Shown here: positions 5,659 to 11,328 of the stretch, piece after piece
How the letters are laid out: the number at the start of each line of letters is the position of its first letter
Numbering within the stretch: position 1 is the first letter of the stretch
Assembly: GCA_902494295.1 (NCBI GenBank)
Contig: CABUSL010000064.1
Coordinates: forward strand, 1-11,328
Reading direction: 5' to 3'
Origin: an uncultured Collinsella sp.
Lineage (GTDB): Bacteria; Actinomycetota; Coriobacteriia; Coriobacteriales; Coriobacteriaceae
DNA: 11,328 bases
Program-made: the position numbers and the translations under genes
Notes under the pieces: generated by a model
Seen by the model: the letters and a program-made list of their open reading frames with translations, nothing else
Told to the model about the DNA's origin: nothing
Databases searched by the model: none

Positions 5659-6846
5659 ATGTCGAGCCTCACCGGTAAGTCATTGAACCCTGTTATGAAT
5701 CGCAGGAGCGTTATCGCGAGCGCAGCAGGTCTGGGGGCGATGTCTATTCTAGCTGGCTGCTCCTCCAACGGCGGCGACAGCGGTTCCGCGTCGGGCGACG
5801 CTTCGTTTAAGATCGGTACCATCGGCCCGCTGACCGGCGCCAACGCGTCCTACGGCAAGTCCGTTACCCAGGGTGTCGAGCTTGGCTGCAAGGATTTCTC
5901 GACCAAGGAGCTGCCGCTTGCCAGCAAGGCCGAGGATGACCAGGCCGATGGCGAGAAGGCCGTCAACGCCTTCAACACCCTGCTCGACTGGGGCATGCAG
6001 GCCCTCGTCGGCCCGACCACCACGGGTGCGTCGGTTGCCGTTGCCGCAGAGTGTGGTAACGACCCCAAGACGTTCATGATCACCCCGTCCGCGTCCTCCG
6101 AGGACGTTACCGACGGCAAGGATTGCGTCTTCCAGGTTTGCTTCACCGACCCCAACCAGGGTGTCAACGCTGCCAAGTTCCTGGCGCAGAAGTATGCGGA
6201 CGAGAAGTTCGTGCTGTTCTATAACTCCGGCGACGCCTATTCTTCGGGCATCGCAGATTCCTTTAAGGCCCAGGCCGCTGAGTCCAAGCTCGAGATTGTT
6301 GACGAGGAGACCTTTAAGGACGACTCCGCCACGAGCTTTACCAACCAGCTGACCAAGGCCAAGCAGGCCGGCGCCACCATGATCTTTGCGCCGATCTACT
6401 ACACGCCGGCGTCCGTCCTGCTCAAGAACGCCAAGGACATGGGCTACGACGTCAAGATGATGGGCTGCGACGGCATGGACGGCATCCTGGGCGTTGAGGG
6501 CTTCGACACCTCTCTTGCCGAGGGTCTGCTGCTCATGACCCCGTTCTCCGCTGACGACGAGAAGAACGCCGACTTCGTCAACGCCTACAAGGATAAGTAC
6601 GGCGATACCCCCGACCAGTTTGCCGCCGACGCCTACGACGGCGTGCACGCGGTGGCCGAGGCCGTCAAGGAGGCCGGTCTTGGTGTCGACGCCGACCCGA
6701 CCGAGGTCGCCGAGAAGCTGCCTAAGGCTATGCTCAAGATTACCGTTGACGGTCTGACCGGCAAGCTCACCTGGAACGATAAGGGCCAGGTCCAGAAGGA
6801 GCCCACGGCGTACGTCATCACCGACGGCAAGTACGTACAGGCCTAA
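5659..6846 (+). CDS. livJ: Branched-chain amino acid ABC transporter substrate-binding lipoprotein, copy 2
   Basis: Second extracytoplasmic amino acid receptor, 395 residues, immediately before livHMGF and so the likely main partner of the permease. The n-region is longer (MSSLTGKSLNPVMNRRSVIA), with Arg15-Arg16, and the lipobox LAGC gives Cys34. The fold motifs match copy 1: IGTIGPLTGANASYG (52-66), ALVGP (115-119), TPSASS (142-147), FYNSGDAYSSG (187-197), FAPIYYTPASV (243-253) and DGMDG (271-275). ATG 5659 follows GAGAGGAGAG with good spacing. An internal ATG at 5695 would give MNRRSVIA and still leave a working lipoprotein signal, but it lacks a clear ribosome site. Motif loops are conserved in both copies, so overlapping ligand ranges are likely. 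Differences concentrate in surface helices. Confidence 0.93.
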   Translation: MSSLTGKSLNPVMNRRSVIASAAGLGAMSILAGCSSNGGDSGSASGDASFKIGTIGPLTGANASYGKSVTQGVELGCKDFSTKELPLASKAEDDQADGEKAVNAFNTLLDWGMQALVGPTTTGASVAVAAECGNDPKTFMITPSASSEDVTDGKDCVFQVCFTDPNQGVNAAKFLAQKYADEKFVLFYNSGDAYSSGIADSFKAQAAESKLEIVDEETFKDDSATSFTNQLTKAKQAGATMIFAPIYYTPASVLLKNAKDMGYDVKMMGCDGMDGILGVEGFDTSLAEGLLLMTPFSADDEKNADFVNAYKDKYGDTPDQFAADAYDGVHAVAEAVKEAGLGVDADPTEVAEKLPKAMLKITVDGLTGKLTWNDKGQVQKEPTAYVITDGKYVQA

Positions 6847-6877
6847 TTGGCCGCCTTACATAGAGCGGTTTTGATCC

Positions 6878-6909
6878 CAAGCAGGGGAGGTTTTGGCCTT
6901 CCCTGCTTG
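6878..6909 (+). terminator. Hairpin between livJ copy 2 and livH (attenuator or partial terminator)
   Basis: CAAGCAGGGGAGG (6878-6890) pairs with CCTTCCCTGCTTG (6897-6909) over 13 bp, one pair being a G-U. The loop is TTTTGG. No clean U tract follows. A weaker stem, CCGC (6851-6854) / GCGG (6865-6868) followed by TTTTGA, precedes it. A third, AGGGAC (6920-6925) / GTCCCT (6934-6939), follows. In importer operons such hairpins often protect the binding-protein mRNA or lower permease expression; that role is inferred here. Confidence 0.5.
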
Positions 6910-6985
6910 CTTGGTATCTAGGGACAGTGTAACGTCCCTGTTTCATACATCAACTGGAAACCTATTCGAAAGGGGGATGTGGAAC

Positions 6986-7867
6986 ATGACGGTCTTTATC
7001 CAATACCTGGTCAACGGCCTGTCCATGGGCAGTGTCTACGCCATCATCGCGTTGGGCTACACCATGGTCTATGGCATCGCCAAGATGCTGAACTTCGCTC
7101 ACGGCGACGTCATCATGGTCGGTGCCTATGTCTCGTTCTGTGCCACGTCGTATCTCGGCCTCCCGGGCTGGGCATCTGTAATTCTCTCTTGTGTGGTCTG
7201 TACCGTTCTCGGTGTTCTTATCGAGGGTCTGGCATACAAGCCGCTGCGCCAAGCAGGCCCGCTGGCCGTTCTGATCACGGCCATCGGCGTGTCTTACTTC
7301 CTGCAGAACGCCGCGCAGCTTCTGTGGGGCGCCACGCCCAAGAACTTCACTTCGCTCGTCACCTTCCAGGTGCCGGAGTTCTTGGCCAAGTTCAACGTAA
7401 GCGCCGTCTCGCTCGTCACCATCGTCGCCTGCCTGGTTATCATGGCCGGCCTGATGTTCTTTACAGGTAAGACCAAGATGGGCAAGGCAATGCGTGCCGT
7501 GTCCGAGGACAAAGCCGCCGCTCAGCTCATGGGCATCAACGTCAACCGCACCATCTCGATGACGTTTGCTATCGGCTCCGCCCTTGCTGCCATCGCCGGT
7601 GTGCTCCTGTGCTCCTACTCGCCGGTCCTGCAGCCCACCACGGGCGCCATGCCTGGCATCAAGGCCTTCGATGCCGCTGTTTTCGGCGGCATCGGCTCCA
7701 TCCCCGGTGCCTTTGTCGGTGGCATTCTCATCGGCATCATCGAGGCGATGGCGCAGGCCTACATTTCCACGAGCCTTGCCAACTCCATCGTCTTTGGTGT
7801 TTTGATCATCGTCCTGCTCGTCAAGCCTGCCGGCCTCTTGGGCAAGTACGTCCCCGAGAAGGTGTAG
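6986..7867 (+). CDS. livH: Branched-chain amino acid ABC transporter permease LivH
   Basis: First of two membrane channel subunits of the importer, 293 residues (usual 290-310). It opens MTVFIQYLVNGLSMGSVYAI, then IALGYTMVYGIAKMLNFAHGDVIMVGAY (21-48), the classic LivH signature. The cytoplasmic EAA-like loop that contacts the ATPases is GKAMRAVSEDKAAAQLMGINVNRT (166-189). GGIGSIPGAFVGGILIG (234-250) is the conserved C-terminal helix. About eight hydrophobic segments are visible. ATG 6986 is chosen over ATG 6977 because AAAGGGGG ends 9 nt before 6986 but touches 6977. Longer in-frame starts back to 6893 would run through the intergenic hairpin. It follows livJ copy 2 after 139 bp and abuts livM directly. 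Confidence 0.95.
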   Translation: MTVFIQYLVNGLSMGSVYAIIALGYTMVYGIAKMLNFAHGDVIMVGAYVSFCATSYLGLPGWASVILSCVVCTVLGVLIEGLAYKPLRQAGPLAVLITAIGVSYFLQNAAQLLWGATPKNFTSLVTFQVPEFLAKFNVSAVSLVTIVACLVIMAGLMFFTGKTKMGKAMRAVSEDKAAAQLMGINVNRTISMTFAIGSALAAIAGVLLCSYSPVLQPTTGAMPGIKAFDAAVFGGIGSIPGAFVGGILIGIIEAMAQAYISTSLANSIVFGVLIIVLLVKPAGLLGKYVPEKV

Positions 7868-8956
7868 GTGAGCGTTATGAAGTTTCTTAAAGACAAACAG
7901 ACGCGTCACGACTTTGTTACGTATGCCATGTGCCTTGTGGCGTTCGCCATCGTGTTCTTTATGCAGTCTAACCACATGATCCCGCGTATGATTGCCGGTC
8001 AGCTGGTTCCCATCACGGCCTATATCGTCATGGCCATCTCCCTTAACCTCGTCGTCGGCATCGCAGGCGACCTGTCGCTGGGCCACGCGGGCTTTATGAG
8101 CGTCGGTGCCTACACGGGCATCGTCACCGCGGTCGCCCTTGAGAGCGCCGTTCCGTCCGATCCGGTGCGCCTTATCATCAGCATCGTGGTCGGCGCTATC
8201 GCCGCTGCCATCTTGGGCTTCTTGATCGGTATCCCGGTCCTGCGCCTGAGCGGCGACTATCTGGCCATCGTGACCTTGGCTTTTGGCGAGATCATCAAAG
8301 AGATCGTCACCTGCCTCATTGTGGGCGTCGACTCCCGCGGCCTGCACGTGATCTTTAACATCACGGGCAACTCTACGATTAACGACCTGCACCTGCTCGA
8401 GGACGGCACCGCCATCATCAAGGGCGCGCAGGGCGCATCGGGCGTGTCGACCTATTCGACCTTCCTTGCCGGCGCCATCCTGGTCATGGTCGCGCTCGTG
8501 ATCGTGCTCAACCTGGTTCGCAGCCGTACCGGCCGTGCCATTATGGCCGTGCGCGACAACAAGATTGCAGCCGAGTCCGTGGGCATCTCCGTCACCCAGT
8601 ACCGCATGATCGCCTTCGTGGTTTCCGCTGCCCTCGCCGGTGCTGCCGGAGCCCTGTTCGGCGGTAACTTCTCGCAGCTTTCCGCCACTAAGTTTGACTT
8701 CAACACGTCGATCCTCATCCTGGTGTTCGTGGTCCTGGGCGGTCTGGGCAATATGCGCGGCTCTGTCATCGCGGCGGCGTTGCTCACGGTGCTCCCCGAG
8801 CTGCTCCGTCAGTTCTCGGACTACCGCATGCTCATCTACGCTATCGTGCTGATCCTGGTCATGATCTTTACCAACAACCCGCAGCTCAAGGGTTTCTTCG
8901 GTCGCATCAAGGACCGCTTTGCTTCCAAGAAGGAGGTGGCAGCCGATGCCCAGTAA
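7868..8956 (+). CDS. livM: Branched-chain amino acid ABC transporter permease LivM
   Basis: Second channel subunit, 362 residues. Family motifs are SLNLVVGIAGDLSLGHAGFMSVGAY (58-82), VLRLSGDYLAIVTLAFGEI (124-142), the EAA-type loop GRAIMAVRDNKIAAESVGIS (222-241) and VVLGGLGNMRGSVIAAALL (288-306). Residues 157-200 form a long, partly hydrophilic insert (GRGLH-like region and EDG), as usual in LivM. The GTG at 7868 directly follows the livH stop and has GAGAAGGTG in front. The ATG at 7877 (MKFLKDKQ) is an equally plausible start, preceded by AGGTGAG. The stop overlaps the livG start by 11 nt, indicating translational coupling. The C-terminus is basic and cytoplasmic. Confidence 0.94.
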   Translation: MSVMKFLKDKQTRHDFVTYAMCLVAFAIVFFMQSNHMIPRMIAGQLVPITAYIVMAISLNLVVGIAGDLSLGHAGFMSVGAYTGIVTAVALESAVPSDPVRLIISIVVGAIAAAILGFLIGIPVLRLSGDYLAIVTLAFGEIIKEIVTCLIVGVDSRGLHVIFNITGNSTINDLHLLEDGTAIIKGAQGASGVSTYSTFLAGAILVMVALVIVLNLVRSRTGRAIMAVRDNKIAAESVGISVTQYRMIAFVVSAALAGAAGALFGGNFSQLSATKFDFNTSILILVFVVLGGLGNMRGSVIAAALLTVLPELLRQFSDYRMLIYAIVLILVMIFTNNPQLKGFFGRIKDRFASKKEVAADAQ

Positions 8957-9806
8957 GTTTGAGTTCAACAAGGGCAAGATGGTCCCGTATCCTTCTGGCG
9001 CCATCGTTCCCGACCGCGACTTGGGCCAGCGCCCGGCACTCGAGTGCATCCACCTGGGCATTGAGTTCGGTGGCCTTAAGGCAGTCGACGACTTTAGCCT
9101 GACCATCGGCAAGACCGAGATCGCCGGTCTGATCGGCCCCAACGGTGCCGGTAAGACCACGGTCTTCAACCTGCTCACCAAGGTGTACCAGCCTACGCAC
9201 GGCACCATCCTGCTCGACGGTGAGGACACTTCGGGCAAGTCGGTCTACCAGGTCAACCGCATGGGTATTGCCCGTACGTTCCAGAACATCCGCCTGTTCA
9301 ATACCATGACGGTGGAGGACAACGTTAAGGTCGGCCTGCACAATCAGGAGCGCTACTCCGGTTTTGAGGGCGTGCTGCGCCTGCCGACGTATTGGAAGCA
9401 CGAGAAGGCCGCCCACGAGCGCGCCATGGAGCTGCTGTCCATTTTTGACATGGAGCACCTGGCAAATGAACAGGCCGGCTCGCTTCCTTACGGCGCTCAG
9501 CGTCGTCTGGAAATCGTCCGCGCGCTTGCCACCAACCCCAAGCTACTGCTGCTCGACGAGCCTGCCGCCGGCATGAACCCGTCCGAGACCGCAGAGCTCA
9601 TGGCGAACATCGTCAAGATTCGCGACACCTTCGGCATCGCCATCATGCTTATCGAGCATGATATGTCGCTCGTCATGAACATCTGCGAAGGCATCTGCGT
9701 GCTTAACTTTGGCAAGGTTATCGCCAAGGGCACAGCAGAGGAAATCCAGAACAACGACGCCGTTATCGAGGCGTATCTGGGTAAGCAGGATAAGGGGGAG
9801 AACTAA
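8946..9806 (+). CDS. livG: Branched-chain amino acid ABC transporter ATP-binding protein LivG
   Basis: One of two nucleotide-binding subunits that power import. Of 286 residues, the first 30 or so (MPSKFEFNKGKMVPYPSG...) are an N-terminal extension compared with the usual roughly 255. Walker A is GPNGAGKT (64-71). IARTFQNIRLF (108-118) contains the Q-loop. The LivG-type signature is LPYGAQRRLEI (180-190). Walker B is LLLDEPAAGMNP (201-212), and the switch His238 is in IEHDMSLVM. ATG 8946 is supported by a near-perfect AGGAGGTGG (8931-8939), 9 nt from the end of GGAGG, which lies inside the end of livM. The livM overlap fits coupled translation. The extension has no recognisable domain. Confidence 0.95.
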   Translation: MPSKFEFNKGKMVPYPSGAIVPDRDLGQRPALECIHLGIEFGGLKAVDDFSLTIGKTEIAGLIGPNGAGKTTVFNLLTKVYQPTHGTILLDGEDTSGKSVYQVNRMGIARTFQNIRLFNTMTVEDNVKVGLHNQERYSGFEGVLRLPTYWKHEKAAHERAMELLSIFDMEHLANEQAGSLPYGAQRRLEIVRALATNPKLLLLDEPAAGMNPSETAELMANIVKIRDTFGIAIMLIEHDMSLVMNICEGICVLNFGKVIAKGTAEEIQNNDAVIEAYLGKQDKGEN

Positions 9807-10520
9807 ATGGCAGAGCCGATGCTTTCCGTCTACAACATCAACGTCTGGTACGGCGCCATCCACGCCATCAAGGACATCTCCTTTAACGTCAACGAGGGCG
9901 AGATCGTGGCCTTGATTGGTGCCAACGGTGCCGGCAAGTCCACAACGCTCAAGACCGTCTCGGGCCTGCTGCGCTCCAAGACCGGCTCCATCAAGTTTAT
10001 GGGCGAGGACATTACCCATACGCCCGCTGATAAGCTGGTTGGTAAGGGCCTGGCTCAGGTTCCCGAGGGTCGTCGCGCCTTTTTGCAGATGACGGTCGAG
10101 GAGAACCTGGAGATGGGCGCCTATACACAGCCCAAGTCCACAATTGCTCCGGGCCTGGAGCGCGTCTACGAGCAGTTCCCGCGCCTGAAGGAACGTCGTC
10201 GCCAGGTCGCCGGCACCCTTTCAGGTGGCGAGCAGCAGATGCTCGTTATGGGGCGCGCCCTTATGAGTAACCCCAAACTGCTTATGCTCGACGAACCTTC
10301 CATGGGTCTGGCACCGATTCTGATCGAACAGATCTTCCAGATTGTCGAGGACCTGCACAAGGCCGGCACCACGGTGCTTCTGGTCGAGCAAAACGCGCAG
10401 ATGGCGCTTTCCATCGCCACACGCGGTTACGTGCTCGAGACCGGCAAGATCACCATGACCGGCACCGGCCAAGAGCTCCTGCACGACGACAACGTGCGTA
10501 AAGCCTACCTGGGCGGCTAG
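9807..10520 (+). CDS. livF: Branched-chain amino acid ABC transporter ATP-binding protein LivF
   Basis: Partner ATPase of LivG, 237 residues, the normal family size. It begins MAEPMLSVYNINVWYGAIHA. Walker A is GANGAGKS (38-45), the Q-loop lies around GLAQVPEGRR (81-90), the canonical signature is LSGGEQQM (138-145), and Walker B is LLMLDEPSMGLAP (158-170). The switch position reads LVEQNAQMAL, with Gln195 in place of His, which is normal for LivF. The ATG follows the livG TAA with no gap. GGGGGAG (9794-9800) inside the livG end gives 6-nt spacing. It is the last gene of the importer operon, followed by a perfect 12-bp hairpin. Confidence 0.96.
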   Translation: MAEPMLSVYNINVWYGAIHAIKDISFNVNEGEIVALIGANGAGKSTTLKTVSGLLRSKTGSIKFMGEDITHTPADKLVGKGLAQVPEGRRAFLQMTVEENLEMGAYTQPKSTIAPGLERVYEQFPRLKERRRQVAGTLSGGEQQMLVMGRALMSNPKLLMLDEPSMGLAPILIEQIFQIVEDLHKAGTTVLLVEQNAQMALSIATRGYVLETGKITMTGTGQELLHDDNVRKAYLGG

Positions 10521-10523
10521 ATA

Positions 10524-10551
10524 GTTACGGCGTTTTGCCAAACGCCGTAAC
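10524..10551 (+). terminator. Perfect 12-bp hairpin directly after livF
   Basis: GTTACGGCGTTT (10524-10535) and AAACGCCGTAAC (10540-10551) are exact inverted copies with a 4-nt loop, starting 3 nt after the livF stop. There is no U tract afterwards (CAGCCGACG). It may act as a terminator with weak release, as an mRNA-stabilising 3' hairpin, or be read in either direction. Confidence 0.55.
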
Positions 10552-10555
10552 CAGC

Positions 10556-10672
10556 CGACGCTGCAAGCCCGCCAGAGCGGCAATCTGCCTTTCAACTTCG
10601 GCGGCATGACCAGAAGGTCAATGCCGCCTCGTTTCAAGGCACCTTGCTCGCTCTGGCGGGCTTTCGCTGTCG
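10556..10672. repeat. Large nested palindrome (about 117 bp)
   Basis: Part of the 324-bp gap 10521-10844, in which I see no gene. Perfect 15-bp arms AAGCCCGCCAGAGCG (10565-10579) and their reverse complement (10649-10663) enclose further nested arms: GCCTT (10587-10591) / AAGGC (10636-10640), and GGCGGCAT plus GACC (10600-10611) pairing with GGTC, a bulged A, and ATGCCGCC (10616-10628) around an AGAA tetraloop. Outer CGAC (10556-10559) / GTCG (10669-10672) can also pair. This would fold into a long rod in RNA or a cruciform in DNA. It could be a palindromic intergenic element or a structured RNA. It matches no RNA family I know. Confidence 0.7.
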
Positions 10673-10711
10673 TTGCCAAAACATCGGCGTTGTGGCAGAT
10701 GCCAACGACTA

Positions 10712-10796
10712 CCCCCTTTATGTTGCGGTGGAATAGGGACTAAATGGGAGCCTCAGAGGCCAAAACAGTCCCTATTCCACCGCAACTTCATGGGGG
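10712..10796. repeat. Palindromic element with perfect 20-bp inverted arms
   Basis: Arms at 10722-10741 (starting GTTGCGGTGG) and 10767-10786 are exact inverted copies over 20 bp, around a 25-nt centre that itself has the near-palindrome GCCTCAGAGGC. CCCCC (10712-10716) and GGGGG (10792-10796) extend the pairing beyond two 5-nt unpaired stretches. No ORF or U tract. The AGGGAC/GTCCCT core also occurs as a small hairpin before livH (6920-6939). A REP- or MITE-like dispersed element is the likeliest reading. Confidence 0.75.
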
Positions 10797-10844
10797 CGTG
10801 CGACAATGCCCATCGGAAAACGTTTGTCATCTGGGGGTCTATCT

Positions 10845-11328
10845 ATGCTGTACGAGTTTTGTGCCGAGAACTTTGAGCGAGTGCCGGCGGCTATCGATGC
10901 CGGTGCAAGGCGTATCGAACTTTGTGACAACCTTGCCGTCGGTGGTACTACGCCCTCGGCTGGCGTTATCAGCGCTGCGGTCAGCTATGCTCACGAGCAT
11001 GACGCGCGAGTGATGTGCATGATCCGTCCGCGTGGCGGCGACTTTCACTACAACCAGGACGAGCTCCGCATGATGGAGGTGGATTTGGGCCTTGCCGTAA
11101 GCGCCGGCGTTGACGGCTTGGTCTTTGGCTGCTGCAAGCCCTGCGCTGGCGGATGGGCGCTCGACGAGCTTACGTTGGGCGCCCTCGTGATGGCCGCGGG
11201 CTGCGCGACCGAGGAATGCAAGCGTGAGCCCATCGACATCACCTTCCACATGGCGTTTGACCAGCTCTCGCCCGAGGCTCAGCTCGACGCGATTGACACA
11301 CTCGCCGACTGCGGCATCACACGCATCC
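10845..11328 (+). CDS. cutC: CutC family protein (copper homeostasis, TIM barrel), truncated by window edge
   Basis: The first 161 codons of a CutC-family cytoplasmic TIM-barrel protein (full length usually 210-250). The family was named for copper tolerance in E. coli, but its biochemical role is unsettled. Recognisable motifs are AGARRIELCDNLAVGGTTPSAG (19-40), MIRPRGGDFHYNQDEL (59-74), GVDGLVFG (88-95) and DITFHMAFDQ (131-140). The last normally reads FHRAFD, so Arg is Met here. A cysteine-rich stretch, CCKPC (96-100), sits where other members have a short non-cysteine loop. The ATG at 10845 has GGGGG (10833-10837) 7 nt upstream and gives the usual family N-terminus. An in-frame ATG at 10806 is less likely. 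It is separated from livF by 324 bp of palindromes, so it is probably an independent unit. Confidence 0.9.
   Translation, partial: MLYEFCAENFERVPAAIDAGARRIELCDNLAVGGTTPSAGVISAAVSYAHEHDARVMCMIRPRGGDFHYNQDELRMMEVDLGLAVSAGVDGLVFGCCKPCAGGWALDELTLGALVMAAGCATEECKREPIDITFHMAFDQLSPEAQLDAIDTLADCGITRI

Noticed and set aside
4146..6648. Minus-strand open frames opposite each livJ
   Set aside because: The two resemble each other only because the livJ genes do. They are shadow frames with no start signals.
6962..9238. Very long minus-strand open frame (758 codons) opposite livH-livM-livG
   Set aside because: It is antisense to three unmistakable genes. Composition (His, Asp, Gly, Arg-rich, no domain motifs) is what GC-biased third positions produce on the opposite strand. 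No ribosome site.
10524..10672. Integron attC site
   Set aside because: Hairpin size fits, but the core-site sequences and conserved unpaired bases of attC are not seen, and there is no integrase or cassette organisation.
10722..10786. Invertible promoter switch
   Set aside because: Inverted arms are present, but the 25-bp centre is too short to hold a promoter and no recombinase gene lies nearby.
10673..10876. Small plus-strand open frame in the livF-cutC gap
   Set aside because: It runs through the palindromes and into cutC in another frame, with odd composition and no ribosome site.

Overview
The window looks like a piece of a high-GC actinobacterial chromosome. The best guess is a gut Coriobacteriia of the Collinsella type. 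This is inferred from protein style (a single-chain FGAM synthase, two acidic Gly/Ser-rich branched-chain amino acid binding lipoproteins), strong G/C preference at third codon positions and AT-richer, hairpin-rich intergenic gaps. No rRNA, tRNA, transposase or phage gene is visible, so the genus is not proven.

Layout. Positions 1-606 (minus) hold the first 202 codons of a purL-type FGAM synthase, running off the left edge. Diverging from it is a CPA2-type cation:proton antiporter (791-2353, plus). Then comes a non-coding block with three tandem 62-bp repeat units built of alternating inverted half-sites (2365-2550) and a strong terminator hairpin (2553-2590). Homoserine dehydrogenase (hom, 2625-3968) is on the minus strand, converging on the antiporter. 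From 4221 to 10520, all on the plus strand, lies a complete high-affinity branched-chain amino acid ABC importer: two paralogous substrate-binding lipoproteins (livJ copy 1 and copy 2), then permeases livH and livM and ATPases livG and livF, the last four packed end to end. A 324-bp gap (10521-10844) carries three successive palindromes. The window ends inside a cutC-family gene (10845 onward).

How the genes work together. The two lipoproteins would capture Leu/Ile/Val (or related amino acids) outside the membrane and hand them to the LivH/LivM channel, driven by LivG/LivF. Each livJ has its own upstream region and a GC hairpin just before its Shine-Dalgarno. Hairpins between livJ copy 2 and livH could lower permease/ATPase expression relative to the binding proteins. 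Homoserine dehydrogenase, divergent from livJ, feeds Thr/Met/Ile synthesis, so import and synthesis of isoleucine precursors sit side by side. purL, the antiporter and cutC appear to be unrelated housekeeping neighbours.

I did not find a convincing new multi-gene system. The most unusual content is non-coding: the 62-bp palindromic tandem array after the antiporter and the nested palindromes after livF. Lesser points are local near-identity between the two livJ genes and a cysteine-rich CutC variant.
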